From positions 558,001 through 622,000 of the forward strand of contig CBDFFQ010000001.1 in the NCBI GenBank assembly GCA_965246835.1: a stretch of DNA of 64,000 bases. The letters run 5' to 3'. Positions 1-8,520 of the stretch are shown piece after piece. This DNA is from JANPPS01 sp965246835 (GTDB lineage Bacteria > Pseudomonadota > Alphaproteobacteria > Acetobacterales > Acetobacteraceae). The notes beneath the pieces are model-generated. The model was not told the DNA's origin. It was given only the letters and a program-made list of their open reading frames with translations, and searched no databases. The position numbers and the translations under genes are program-made. Every line of letters begins with the position of its first letter. Position 1 is the stretch's first letter.

Positions 1-162
1 AGCCGCGGCCATGTGGCGCGGGTCAGCTACTTCATGCCGGCCTCCCGTTCCACCCACGCCGCCCAGGGCCGCAGCAGCCGCGCCGTGGTGACACCCGTCA
101 GCGCGCGCAATAATGGCGCCGTGCATGCCCCCGGCGGCAAGCGGTCCCGCCACCGGCTATAG
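1..162 (+). other. Possible 3' end of a plus-strand gene cut by the left edge
   Basis: Frame 1 of the plus strand is open from the window edge to a TAG at 160-162. Its third positions are G/C-rich (about 47 of 54), as in real genes here. It would end tail-to-tail with the chromate transporter, sharing the CTATAG palindrome. The predicted 53 residues are Arg/Ser/Ala-rich and match no family I recognise. The overlapping minus frame ending at 27 has the same wobble positions and is equally G/C-rich, so strand is not settled. No function is proposed. Confidence 0.25.
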
Positions 163-678
163 GCCGCCCAGGACTCCAAGCCCGGCGCCGGCGCCCAACA
201 GCAGCAGCGGATGCAGGCGCGTGGCCAGCATCCCTGCCGCCGCCAGCGCCGTGATGGCGGCCGTCAGCCAGCCATGGGTCGTGCTCTCCGTCAGCAGCGC
301 CGCCGCGGCGATCACCAGCCCGACCGTCACCGGCACCAGCCCGGCCTGCACGATCTTCCGCCAAGTCCGGTCCCGGAACCGCTCCCAGGCGCTGGCGGTG
401 AACCAGCTCAACACGCTGCTGGGCCCCACCATCCCGAGTGTGGCGACGATGGCGCCAGGGATGCCGGCCACCCGCGCGCCGACCAAGGTCGAAACCAGGA
501 CGTTGGGCCCCGGCGCCGCCTGCGCCAGCGCGAACAGGGCCGCGAACTCCCGCGCCGTCATCCAGCCATGCTGGTCCACGACCTGCCGCTGCATCTCCGG
601 CAGCACCGGCGACACGCCGCCCACGGCCAGCAACGAGAGCTGGGCATAGATCTGCGCCAGGCTGACCAAGTCACTCAT
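157..678 (-). CDS. Chromate transporter, second short subunit (CHR family)
   Basis: This is a 173-residue membrane protein of the CHR/ChrA family, whose members expel chromate or related anions across the inner membrane. A Gly-Gly turn at 20-21 and the family's Pro-Gly-Pro at residues 56-58 are visible, followed by several hydrophobic helices (about 70-95 and 103-170). Long ChrA proteins carry two such domains in one chain; here each domain is a separate gene, the short-chain arrangement. It overlaps the upstream half by 8 bp, so the two are probably co-translated. No ChrB-like regulator is adjacent. The family is clear; chromate as the true substrate is inferred. Confidence 0.85.
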   Translation of the reverse strand: MSDLVSLAQIYAQLSLLAVGGVSPVLPEMQRQVVDQHGWMTAREFAALFALAQAAPGPNVLVSTLVGARVAGIPGAIVATLGMVGPSSVLSWFTASAWERFRDRTWRKIVQAGLVPVTVGLVIAAAALLTESTTHGWLTAAITALAAAGMLATRLHPLLLLGAGAGLGVLGGL

Positions 679-1207
679 CGGGCCAAGCCCGCCAATGCAA
701 CAGCACGCTGAGCGGCACCAACGTCAGCATGGTCGGCAACAAAGGCAGCCGCAGGATGGCGATGCACCCGACCGCGACGCCCGCCACGCACAGCCCCAAG
801 ACCTGCCGCCGCAACGGCCAGGCGATCTTGAGCGCCGTCGCCACCACCAACCCCGCAGCGGCCGCGGACAATCCGATGAAGGCGTGCTGCACGACCGGCA
901 GCCCGCCATACCGGGCATAGAGCCAGCCCAGCCCGACCGCGATCGCCATCGGCGCCGATAGCAGCCCGCCCAGCGCCACCACGGACCCGAGCGGCCCATA
1001 GAACCGCGCGCCCAGCGCCACGCTGAAATTGCAGATGTTCGGCCCCGGTAGGAATTGGCACAGCGCGAACAAATCGTTGAACTCGGCGGCGGTCAGCCAG
1101 CGCCGCTGCTCCACGATCATGCGCCGGGCCATCGGCAGCACGCCGCCGAAGCCCATCACGCCCACCCCGAAGAACCCGGTGAACAGCTCCCAGCGCGGCG
1201 GCCGCAC
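671..1207 (-). CDS. Chromate transporter, first short subunit (CHR family)
   Basis: A 178-residue integral membrane protein, the first partner of a split CHR chromate transporter. Near the N-terminus it has the Gly-Phe-Gly-Gly motif (19-22) and the conserved Pro-Gly-Pro (54-56) in a long amphipathic segment. About four to five hydrophobic helices follow. Short CHR pairs generally act together, with the two halves in opposite membrane orientation. The gene lies 2 bp downstream of the hydroxyacid dehydrogenase stop region and overlaps its partner, so all four minus-strand genes here may share one transcript. The link between chromate export and the dehydrogenases is not obvious. Confidence 0.85.
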   Translation of the reverse strand: MRPPRWELFTGFFGVGVMGFGGVLPMARRMIVEQRRWLTAAEFNDLFALCQFLPGPNICNFSVALGARFYGPLGSVVALGGLLSAPMAIAVGLGWLYARYGGLPVVQHAFIGLSAAAAGLVVATALKIAWPLRRQVLGLCVAGVAVGCIAILRLPLLPTMLTLVPLSVLLHWRAWPDE

Positions 1208-1209
1208 GC

Positions 1210-2172
1210 CTATGTCACCTGGTTCCTCGGCGTGCGCCCGGCCAGCACGGCGTCGATCCCATCCAGCACCAGATGGCCCATCGCGTCCCGCGTCTCGCGC
1301 GTGGCGGAACCCAGATGCGGCAGCAGCACCACATTCTCCAACGCCATCAACTCCGGCGCGACCGCGGGCTCGTTATTATAGACATCGAGCCCCGCCGCCG
1401 CGACCTGGCCGGAGCGCAGCGCCGCCGCCAGCGCCGCATCGTCGATCAGCGTGCCGCGCGCCGCGTTGGCGACGATGGCACCGTGCGGCAGCTTGGCAAT
1501 CCGCGCCGCATCGAGCCAATGCCGCGTCCCCTCCCCGCCCGGCGCATGCAGGCTCAACACGTCGCAGACCGGCAGGAAGGTGTCATCGGTCTCGTGATAC
1601 GTCGCGCCATGCTCCAGCTCCGGCGGCAGGCGCTGCTGGTCGCGGTAGTGCACCGCCATGCCGAAGCCGCGCGCCATCTGCGCCAGTTCGCGCCCGATGC
1701 GGCCCATGCCGAAGATGCCGAGCCGGCGGCCCGCGACGCCCGTGCCCATCAGCTGCGTCGGCGCCCAGCCCTTCCACTGGCCCGACCGCACCAGCCGCTC
1801 CCCCTCCCCCGCCCGGCGCGCGGCGGCCAAGATCAGCAGCATGGCGCATTCGGCGGTGGCGACGCTCAGCACGTCCGGCGTGTTGACCACGGGGATGCCC
1901 CGCGCGCGGGCGGCCGCAATGTCGATATGGTCGTAGCCGACGCTAAAGGTGCCGATCACGCGCACGCTGGCGGGCAGGGCTTGAATGGTCGCGGCATCGA
2001 GCTTCTCCGCCGGGCAGCACAGCACGGCGGCGGCGGCGTCGGCCCGGGCCAGGATGTCGGCGCCCGTCACCTTGGCGTCCTCGGCGCTGAGCCGGGCGTC
2101 GTAATCACGCGCGGCCCGCGCCTCGATGGCGCGGGGGAGGCGGCGGGTGACCAGCAGGATCGGTCGGGTCAT
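1210..2172 (-). CDS. D-isomer-specific 2-hydroxyacid dehydrogenase (copy A)
   Basis: A cytosolic NAD(P)H-dependent oxidoreductase of 320 residues that interconverts 2-oxo acids and D-2-hydroxy acids; glyoxylate or hydroxypyruvate are the commonest substrates in this family. The Rossmann fingerprint Gly-Met-Gly-Arg-Ile-Gly is at 155-160. The catalytic triad reads Arg239 (AARG), Glu268 (NNEP) and His286 (LLPHLGSA). I start at the ATG at 2172 because the upstream in-frame extension (to 2286) is Arg/Pro-rich, lies inside the preceding gene and shows no homology-like sequence. The stop of copy B is 4 bp upstream, so the paralogues are co-transcribed. Exact substrate is not readable from sequence. 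Confidence 0.88.
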   Translation of the reverse strand: MTRPILLVTRRLPRAIEARAARDYDARLSAEDAKVTGADILARADAAAAVLCCPAEKLDAATIQALPASVRVIGTFSVGYDHIDIAAARARGIPVVNTPDVLSVATAECAMLLILAAARRAGEGERLVRSGQWKGWAPTQLMGTGVAGRRLGIFGMGRIGRELAQMARGFGMAVHYRDQQRLPPELEHGATYHETDDTFLPVCDVLSLHAPGGEGTRHWLDAARIAKLPHGAIVANAARGTLIDDAALAAALRSGQVAAAGLDVYNNEPAVAPELMALENVVLLPHLGSATRETRDAMGHLVLDGIDAVLAGRTPRNQVT

Positions 2173-2176
2173 CGGC

Positions 2177-3145
2177 TCAGCTCCACAGCGGGTCGATGGC
2201 GGGCTTGCCGGACAGCACGGCCGCCAGGTTGTCGAGCGCCCGGAACCCCATGGCATCCCGCGTCTCCCGCGTGGCGCTGCCGACATGGGGCGTCAGGAAC
2301 ACGTTGGGCAATGCGGCCAGGCGCTGGTCGAAATCGGGTTCCTTCCGGAACACGTCCAACCCGGCGGCAAACAGATGCCCGGACGTCAGCGCCGCGATCA
2401 GCGCCTCCTCGTCGATCAACGACCCCCGTGCCGCGTTCACCAGCACCGCACCCTTCGGCATCATGCCGATCGTCTCGGCGTTCATCATCTTGTCCGTGCC
2501 CGCCCCGCCGGGCGCGTGCAGCGACACGATCTGCGCCTGCCGCAGCAGGTCATGCAGCTCCGGCACAAAGACGGCACCCTGTTCGAGCTCCGGCGAGACC
2601 CGCGCCACGTCGGTATACAGGATCTTCATCCCGAACCCCCGCCCCCGCTGCGCCACCGCGCGCCCGATGCGGCCGAAGCCCACGATGCCGAGCGTCTTGT
2701 GGCTCGCCTGGATGCCGAGATTGTCCCGCATGCCGAAGCTGCGCCGCCAGCCATCCCGCATGGTTTGCGTATGCTCCCAAGCCCGGCGGCACGCACACAG
2801 CAGCAGCATGAAGGCGAGGTCCGCGGTGCAATCCGTCAGCACCTCCGGCGTGTTCGTCACCACGAGGCCACGCGCCTTGGCGGCCGGCACGTCGATGTGA
2901 TCGAAACCGACGCTGCACGTCGCGGCCACACGGACGGAGGGCGGCAGGCGCGCGATCATGTCGGCGTTCAGCTTCAAATTGCTGCTGAGGAACAGCCCGT
3001 CCGCCTTATGGTCCGCCAGCGCCCGGATCACGTCCTCCGGGGACATATCCCGGTCATCGGAGATCACGGCGTCGAACTCGCTCTGCGCGCGGGCGGTCAC
3101 GGCGTGCGGCACCGGCCGCGCGACCAGGATGCGGGGCTTGGTCAT
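2177..3145 (-). CDS. D-isomer-specific 2-hydroxyacid dehydrogenase (copy B)
   Basis: A 322-residue paralogue of the next gene downstream with the same fold. The nucleotide motif Gly-Phe-Gly-Arg-Ile-Gly is at 156-161, with catalytic Arg240, Glu269 and His287. The start at 3145 is supported by a GGAGGA ribosome site 8-9 bases upstream; the longer open frame to 3310 runs into the divergent amidohydrolase gene and is rejected. It is head-to-head with the hydantoinase cluster across about 75 bp, so both directions may share regulation. The product could reduce a 2-oxo acid left after amino-acid deamination, but that is inference. Confidence 0.88.
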   Translation of the reverse strand: MTKPRILVARPVPHAVTARAQSEFDAVISDDRDMSPEDVIRALADHKADGLFLSSNLKLNADMIARLPPSVRVAATCSVGFDHIDVPAAKARGLVVTNTPEVLTDCTADLAFMLLLCACRRAWEHTQTMRDGWRRSFGMRDNLGIQASHKTLGIVGFGRIGRAVAQRGRGFGMKILYTDVARVSPELEQGAVFVPELHDLLRQAQIVSLHAPGGAGTDKMMNAETIGMMPKGAVLVNAARGSLIDEEALIAALTSGHLFAAGLDVFRKEPDFDQRLAALPNVFLTPHVGSATRETRDAMGFRALDNLAAVLSGKPAIDPLWS

Positions 3146-3221
3146 TCGAGTGTCCTCCCATTCGTTGTCCCCATGATGGCCGGGGTTGCCCGGCACTGGA
3201 AGGGGCGGCAGGCTGCATCGC

Positions 3222-4481
3222 ATGCGCCCCAACCTCCTGCCCGACACCGACCTCGCCGCCCGCCTGTTCGATACGCTGCGGGACGCGACGGCCGACGGCC
3301 CCGGCGTCACCCGCGCGGCCTATGGCGAGGGCGAGCGTGTGGCGCACGCGCTGGTGCGGGCGGAGGCGGAGCGGATCGGGCTGGAATGCCGGGCCGATCA
3401 CGCGGGCAATCTGATGATGGTGCTGCCGGGTCAGGACCGGGGCCTGCCGATGGTGATCCTGGGCAGCCATCTCGACAGCGTGCGGGAGGGCGGCAATTTC
3501 GACGGCGCGGCCGGCGTGCTGGCGGGGCTCGCGGTGGCGGCGGGGTTTCAGCGCGCCGGGTATCGCGGGCAGCGGGACCTGATGGTGCTGGCGGTCCGCG
3601 CGGAGGAAGCCGGGGCCTGGTTCCCGACAAGCTTCCCCGGGAGCAAGGCCGCCCTCGGCACCCTGCCGGCCCAGGCGCTGGAGGTGTGCCGGCTCGACAC
3701 AGGGCGAACGCTCGCGGACCACATGACCGATTCCGGGTTCGACCCGGCGCCCATCCGCACCGGCACGCGCAGCCTCGGCCCCGTAGCAGCCTACATGGAA
3801 CTGCATATCGAACAGGGTCCGGTGCTCGACACGCTGGGCATCCCGGTCGGCATCGTGACCGGCATCCCCGGCAGCCGCCGTTTTCGCAATGGTCGCGTGA
3901 TTGGTGAAACGAGCCATTCCGGCGCCGTGCCGCGACGTTTCCGCCGGGACGCCGCGATCGCGTTGGCGGAGTTCGCGTTCCGGCTCGACGAAGAATGGGC
4001 GCGCATGGAGGCGGCCGGGCAGCGGCTGGTGTGCACCTTCTGCGTCATGGGCACGACGGAGGCGGCCGGCTTCACCAAGATACCCGGCGAAACCCGGTTC
4101 CAGCTCGATCTCCGCAGCGTCGATCCCGCCGATCTCGACCGCATGGTGGAGGCCGCGCACGGCCTGATCCGCGACATCGAGGCCCGGCGGGGCGTCACGT
4201 TCGAGCTGGGCACCGAGACCGGCAGCACGGCGGAACGGATGGACCCCGGCCTGCAGGACGGCCTGGCCCGCGCGGCGGCGGCGGCCGGCGTGCCCGCGAT
4301 GCGCATGCCCTCCGGCGGCGGCCACGACGCGGCGGCGTTCGCGGAGGCCGGGGTGCCGTCCGCCATGCTGTTCGTTCGCAACCAGAACGGCAGCCACAAC
4401 CCGCACGAGGCGATGCGGATGGCGGATTTCGAGCAGGCCTGCGCCGTGCTGACACGCTGGGCGGCCGATGCCGTTGGATAG
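3222..4481 (+). CDS. M20-family amidohydrolase, N-carbamoyl-L-amino-acid hydrolase / allantoate amidohydrolase type
   Basis: A cytosolic di-metal amidohydrolase of 419 residues, the usual size for the hydantoinase/carbamylase branch of M20. It should cleave N-carbamoyl or ureido groups. Metal and catalytic residues are recognisable: His83 (GSHLDS), Asp94 (NFDG), Glu128-Glu129, His195 (LHIEQG) and the late GHDA (367-370) and SHNPHE (391-396) motifs. The segment after the paired glutamates reads AGAWF where relatives often have GxRF. The start at 3222 removes a short Gly/Arg-rich extension. Its 3' end overlaps hyuA by 14 bp, linking it to hydantoin opening. Carbamoylase versus allantoate hydrolase cannot be separated by eye. 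Confidence 0.85.
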   Translation: MRPNLLPDTDLAARLFDTLRDATADGPGVTRAAYGEGERVAHALVRAEAERIGLECRADHAGNLMMVLPGQDRGLPMVILGSHLDSVREGGNFDGAAGVLAGLAVAAGFQRAGYRGQRDLMVLAVRAEEAGAWFPTSFPGSKAALGTLPAQALEVCRLDTGRTLADHMTDSGFDPAPIRTGTRSLGPVAAYMELHIEQGPVLDTLGIPVGIVTGIPGSRRFRNGRVIGETSHSGAVPRRFRRDAAIALAEFAFRLDEEWARMEAAGQRLVCTFCVMGTTEAAGFTKIPGETRFQLDLRSVDPADLDRMVEAAHGLIRDIEARRGVTFELGTETGSTAERMDPGLQDGLARAAAAAGVPAMRMPSGGGHDAAAFAEAGVPSAMLFVRNQNGSHNPHEAMRMADFEQACAVLTRWAADAVG

Positions 4482-6561
4482 ACCGTGGTCAAATGGGGCG
4501 CGCCTCGCTGCCGATATCGGCGGCACCTTCACCGACCTCGCGCTGGAACACGCCGGGCGGCGCTGGACCGGTAAGGTGCTGACCACGTCCATGGAGCCGG
4601 AGCGCGGCGTGCTGGACGGGATCGCGGCGATCCTGCGGGATGCCGGGCTGGCGGCCGGGGATGTCGGCCTGTTCGTGCATGGCACCACGCTCGCGACCAA
4701 TGCGCTGATCGAGCGCAAGGGCGCCGTCACCGCGCTGATCACCACCGCCGGGCACCGCGACGTGCTGGCGATGCGCAACGAGAGCCGGTACGACCAATAC
4801 GACCTGAATATCGAGTTGCCGGAGCCGCTGGTCCCCCGCCACCTGCGCCTGCCGGTGCCGGAGCGGCTGGACCATCGCGGCGCCGTGCTGCTGCCGTTGG
4901 ACGAGGACGCGGTCAGGGCGTTGCGATTGGAGGGTGTCGGCAGCGTCGCGGTGGGCTTCCTACACAGCTACGTGAACGGCGCGCATGAGCGGCGAGTGCG
5001 CGACATCCTGGCCGAGACGCACCCGGGCCTGCCGGTCAGCCTGTCCTGCGAAGTCTCGCCCGAGATGCGGGAGTGGGAGCGGTTCAGCACGGCCGCCGCC
5101 AATGCCTATGTGCAGCCGCTGATCGCGGGCTATCTCGGCCGGCTCGGCACCGGGTTGGCGGCCATGGGGCTCACGGCCCCGGTGTTCCTGATGCTGTCGG
5201 GCGGCGGGCTCACGACGCTCGAGACCGCGTGCCGCTTCCCGATCCGCCTGGTCGAAAGCGGCCCGGCCGGGGGCGCCATCTTCGCCGCCGACATCGCCCG
5301 GCAATGCGGGCTCGATCGCGTGCTGAGCTTCGACATGGGCGGCACCACGGCGAAAGTCTGCCTGATCGACGATTTCGCCCCGCAATCCTCCCGCACCTTC
5401 GAGGTCGCGCGCATCGGGCGGTTCCAGCGCGGCTCCGGCCTGCCGCTGCGGATCCCGGTAATCGAGATGGTGGAGATCGGCGCCGGCGGCGGCAGTCTCG
5501 CCAATGTGGACGGGCTGGGCCGGATCACGGTAGGGCCGGAAAGCGCGGGCGCGGCGCCGGGGCCCGCCTGCTACGGCCGGGGCGGCACACGGCCTGCGGT
5601 GACGGACGCGAACTTGGTGCTGGGCCGCTATGACGCCGCCCGGTTCGCAGGCGGCACGATGGCGCTCGATACCGGGGCGGCGGAGCGGGCCTTGCACGAC
5701 GCCGTCGGCGGTCCGCTCGGGCTCGAGCCCGGCATGGCCGCACTCGGCGTGGTCGAGATCGTGGACGAGAACATGGCCAACGCCGCCCGCGTGCATGCGA
5801 TCGAGAGCGGCAAGACCTATGAAGGCCGCACCCTGATCGCGTTCGGCGGCGGCGGCCCCGTGCATGCGTGCCGGGCGGCGGAGAAGATCGGCATCACCCG
5901 CATCCTGGTGCCCGCCGGGGCCGGCGTCGGCAGCGCGATCGGGTTCCTGCGCGCGCCGATCGCGTATGAGGTGGTGCGGAGCCTGTATCAACGGCTGGGC
6001 TCGTTCGACGCGGCTTCGGTCGGCGCGTTGCTCGCGGACATGGCGGCGGAGGCGTCTCGCGTCGTGGGCGGCGGGGAGGTCACGAGCCGGATCGCGTATA
6101 TGCGCTACGTGGGCCAGGGGCATGAGATCCCGGTCGCGTTGGACGCGCTGGACGCCGGGGCGCTGCGGGCGGCGTTCGACCGGGAATACACGCGGTTCTA
6201 TGACCGGCCGGTGCCGGGGTCGGATGTCGAGGTGATGAGCTACGCGGTGGTGGTCGCTCAAAGCCCTCTTCCGCTGGCGAAAGAGGGCTGGGTGAGGGTG
6301 GGGTCACGTGAGCGGACGATGGCGCCTGTCGCCCCACCCTCACCGCACCCCTCTCCCGCCAGCGGGAGAGGAAGCCAAGCCGTCCGCGACACCGGCACGG
6401 GCCTGGTCTCAGACTGGGCCGTGCATGACCGCGCCGGGCTCCCGCCGGGCCACCCCATCCCCGGCCCCGCCATCATCGCCGAGGCCGAGACCAGCACCCT
6501 CATCGGCCCCGGCTGGACCGCAACGCTCACCCCTCGCGGCGATCTGGAGCTGACACGATGA
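4468..6561 (+). CDS. hyuA: Hydantoinase/oxoprolinase family protein, subunit A
   Basis: An ATP-dependent cyclic-amide hydrolase subunit of 697 residues (hydantoinase A / N-methylhydantoinase A / 5-oxoprolinase family). The N-terminal phosphate loop DIGGTFTD is at 16-23 and a second actin-like loop, DMGGTTAK, at about 289-296. It pairs with HyuB, encoded by the next gene in an ATGA overlap. Residues about 599-635 are unlike the family: Pro/Ser/Arg-rich sequence encoded by a palindromic repeat inserted in frame, after which the normal C-terminal segment resumes. Whether the enzyme tolerates this loop is unknown. Substrate could be a hydantoin, oxoproline or another lactam. Confidence 0.88.
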   Translation: MPLDRPWSNGARLAADIGGTFTDLALEHAGRRWTGKVLTTSMEPERGVLDGIAAILRDAGLAAGDVGLFVHGTTLATNALIERKGAVTALITTAGHRDVLAMRNESRYDQYDLNIELPEPLVPRHLRLPVPERLDHRGAVLLPLDEDAVRALRLEGVGSVAVGFLHSYVNGAHERRVRDILAETHPGLPVSLSCEVSPEMREWERFSTAAANAYVQPLIAGYLGRLGTGLAAMGLTAPVFLMLSGGGLTTLETACRFPIRLVESGPAGGAIFAADIARQCGLDRVLSFDMGGTTAKVCLIDDFAPQSSRTFEVARIGRFQRGSGLPLRIPVIEMVEIGAGGGSLANVDGLGRITVGPESAGAAPGPACYGRGGTRPAVTDANLVLGRYDAARFAGGTMALDTGAAERALHDAVGGPLGLEPGMAALGVVEIVDENMANAARVHAIESGKTYEGRTLIAFGGGGPVHACRAAEKIGITRILVPAGAGVGSAIGFLRAPIAYEVVRSLYQRLGSFDAASVGALLADMAAEASRVVGGGEVTSRIAYMRYVGQGHEIPVALDALDAGALRAAFDREYTRFYDRPVPGSDVEVMSYAVVVAQSPLPLAKEGWVRVGSRERTMAPVAPPSPHPSPASGRGSQAVRDTGTGLVSDWAVHDRAGLPPGHPIPGPAIIAEAETSTLIGPGWTATLTPRGDLELTR
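6262..6371. repeat. Palindromic REP-like element inserted in frame within hyuA
   Basis: Three nested or adjacent inverted repeats: AGCCCTCTT (6262-6270) with AAGAGGGCT (6281-6289); a 13-bp arm at 6291-6303 pairing perfectly with 6332-6344; and CCTCTCCCGC (6350-6359) with GCGGGAGAGG (6362-6371) across a 2-base loop. The unit resembles dispersed extragenic palindromes of GC-rich proteobacteria, but here it is inside a coding sequence and keeps the frame. It is translated as low-complexity Pro/Ser/Gly/Arg residues in both orientations. No second copy was noticed in this window. Confidence 0.75.
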
Positions 6562-8189
6562 TCGAGCAGATCCAGCGCCAGGTGATGTGGAACCGCCTGC
6601 TGGCCGTGGTGGAGGAACAGGCGCAGACCATGATCCGCACCGCGTTCAGCACCACGGTCCGTGAGGCCGGGGACCTCAGCGCCGGCATCTTCGACCTGCA
6701 GGGACGCATGCTGGCGCAGGCCGTGACGGGCACGCCCGGGCACGTGAACAGCATGATGGAGAGCGTGGGGCACTTCCTCCGCAAGTTCCCGGTCGAGACG
6801 ATGCAGCCGGGCGACCACCTGATCACCAACGATCCCTGGCTCGGCACCGGGCATCTGCATGACCTGACGGTAGTGACGCCCGCCTTCCACCGCGGCCGTT
6901 TGGTCGCGCTGTTCGCCAACACCGCGCACGTGATCGACGTGGGGGGCCGCGGCATGGGGCCGGAGGCGCATTCCGTCTATGAAGAAGGCCTGTATATCCC
7001 GATCGTGAAGTGCTTCGAGGCCGGGCGGCCCAACGCGACGTTCTTCGATTTCCTGCGCATGGGCACCCGCCTGCCGGTCGAGCTCGAGGGGGACGTCTAT
7101 TCCCTGTGCGCCTGCAACGACGCCGGGGCGCGCCGGCTGGTGGCGATGTTGCAGGAGTTCAAGCTGGACGGCATCGACGACCTCGCGGCGTTCATCCTGG
7201 ACAGCAGCCATCGCGCCACCCTGGCGGAGATCGCCAAGCTGCCCCCGGGAAATTATGCGTCCGAAATATGGTCGGATGGGTATGAGGCGCCGCTCTGCCT
7301 CAAGGCGTCGTTGACCATCGGCGCCGACACCATCGCGGTGGATTTCGCCGGCACGTCCGGCCGATCCGGGCGGGGCATCAACGTGCCGGCGGCCTATACC
7401 CGCGCCTACGCCAGCTTCGGCATCAAATGCGTCGTGGCGCCGGACATCCCGAACAACACCGCGAGCCTGGCGCCGTTCCGGTTCACGATCCCCGACGGCT
7501 GCATCCTGAATGCGCCCCGGCCCAGCGCCGTCGCGGTGCGGCACGTGGTGGGGCAGTTGCTGCCCGATCTCATGATGGGATGCCTGCACCAGGCCGTGCC
7601 GGACCGCGTCACGGCAGAGGGATCGTCCTGCCTGTGGAACCCACCCTTGCGCGGCGGCCCGATCGTGACGCCGGGGTCGCCTCTGCCGGATTTCGAGGTC
7701 ATCACCTTCAACTCCGGCGGCACCGGCGCCCGGCCCGGCCGCGACGGGCTGGACGGCACCGCCTTCCCCTCCGGCGTGCGGACCATGCCGGTCGAGGTGA
7801 CGGAGGCCGTGGCGCCCATCGTGTTCTGGCGCAAGGAGCTGCGGCCCGGCAGCGCCGGCATGGGCCGCACCCGCGGCGGCTTCGGCCAGGTCATGGAAAT
7901 CGGCGCGGCGGGCGACGAGGCCTTCGCCTGCCAGGCGATCTTCGACCGCGTGGGCCATGCGCCGCGCGGGCGGGATGGCGGCGGGGACGGCGCGCCCGGC
8001 GTGGTGCGGCTGGCCTCCGGCACCGTGCTGCCCACCAAGGGCTATGTCGAGATTCCCCGGGGCGACCGTCTGGTGCTCGAGTTGCCCGGCGGTGGCGGCA
8101 TGGGTCCGGCCAGCGAGCGCGACCCAGCCCTGCATGAGCAGGATCGGCTCGATGAATTGATTGAAGAAAGGCCACCTCTCGATGAGTAG
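6558..8189 (+). CDS. hyuB: Hydantoinase/oxoprolinase family protein, subunit B
   Basis: A 543-residue hydantoinase B (N-methylhydantoinase B) subunit, partner of HyuA for ATP-dependent ring opening of hydantoins or related lactams. The N-terminal region carries the family's pattern with TAFSTTVREAGD and ITNDPWLGTGHLHD. The ATG overlaps the hyuA stop (ATGA), indicating translational coupling. The tail after the Gly-rich loop (GGGGMG) and ERDPAL diverges from what relatives show: the last ~20 residues are Glu/Asp/Leu-rich and lie where GC content drops. The native C-terminus seems replaced by sequence from the AT-rich insert that follows. Loss of this short tail may or may not matter for activity. 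Confidence 0.88.
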   Translation: MIEQIQRQVMWNRLLAVVEEQAQTMIRTAFSTTVREAGDLSAGIFDLQGRMLAQAVTGTPGHVNSMMESVGHFLRKFPVETMQPGDHLITNDPWLGTGHLHDLTVVTPAFHRGRLVALFANTAHVIDVGGRGMGPEAHSVYEEGLYIPIVKCFEAGRPNATFFDFLRMGTRLPVELEGDVYSLCACNDAGARRLVAMLQEFKLDGIDDLAAFILDSSHRATLAEIAKLPPGNYASEIWSDGYEAPLCLKASLTIGADTIAVDFAGTSGRSGRGINVPAAYTRAYASFGIKCVVAPDIPNNTASLAPFRFTIPDGCILNAPRPSAVAVRHVVGQLLPDLMMGCLHQAVPDRVTAEGSSCLWNPPLRGGPIVTPGSPLPDFEVITFNSGGTGARPGRDGLDGTAFPSGVRTMPVEVTEAVAPIVFWRKELRPGSAGMGRTRGGFGQVMEIGAAGDEAFACQAIFDRVGHAPRGRDGGGDGAPGVVRLASGTVLPTKGYVEIPRGDRLVLELPGGGGMGPASERDPALHEQDRLDELIEERPPLDE

Positions 8190-8520
8190 GCTTCTCACCG
8201 CCCTTGTAATTTTCGGAACCTTGATGACGACCAGTCCTTACCGGGCTCAGGCCGCAATGATTATGGGAGCCGGTGCAACAAAATCATGTGGCTCATACTT
8301 AGATATTCGAAACGATGGAAACAAGGACGCATTAAACTATTACCATGTTATTGGTTGGATATTTGGTTACATATCCGGAGCGGCTGTGCATGGGCAGACT
8401 GATCCACTTCGAGACGTTGACGTCTCAGGCGTACTCCGATGGATAGACAGTTACTGTAGCAGTCGTCCTTTGGAGCCGTTACGAAATGCTCTCGAAGCCT
8501 TTGTTAGATTTGAGAGGTAA
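8182..8520 (+). CDS. Small secreted protein of unknown function, AT-rich
   Basis: A 112-residue protein with a signal peptide (hydrophobic residues about 4-25, Ala-rich cleavage region) and a mature domain of about 85 residues. Two Cys sit at its ends, one in an SCGSYLDIR-like segment and one in IDSYC, suggesting a disulfide. The pattern 'SCG..., GWIFGYISG, DPLR, W-IDSYC, PL' recalls small periplasmic proteins related to the HdeA group, but I cannot assign a function. The ATG at 8182 overlaps hyuB by 8 bp. G+C over 8221-8520 is about 47% by my count against about 70% around it, so recent acquisition is likely. Confidence 0.65.
   Translation: MSRLLTALVIFGTLMTTSPYRAQAAMIMGAGATKSCGSYLDIRNDGNKDALNYYHVIGWIFGYISGAAVHGQTDPLRDVDVSGVLRWIDSYCSSRPLEPLRNALEAFVRFER

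Noticed and set aside
6262..6371. CRISPR-like or IS remnant in hyuA
   Set aside because: The inverted repeats are nested stems without regular spacers, transposase or cas genes. A REP-like palindrome fits better.
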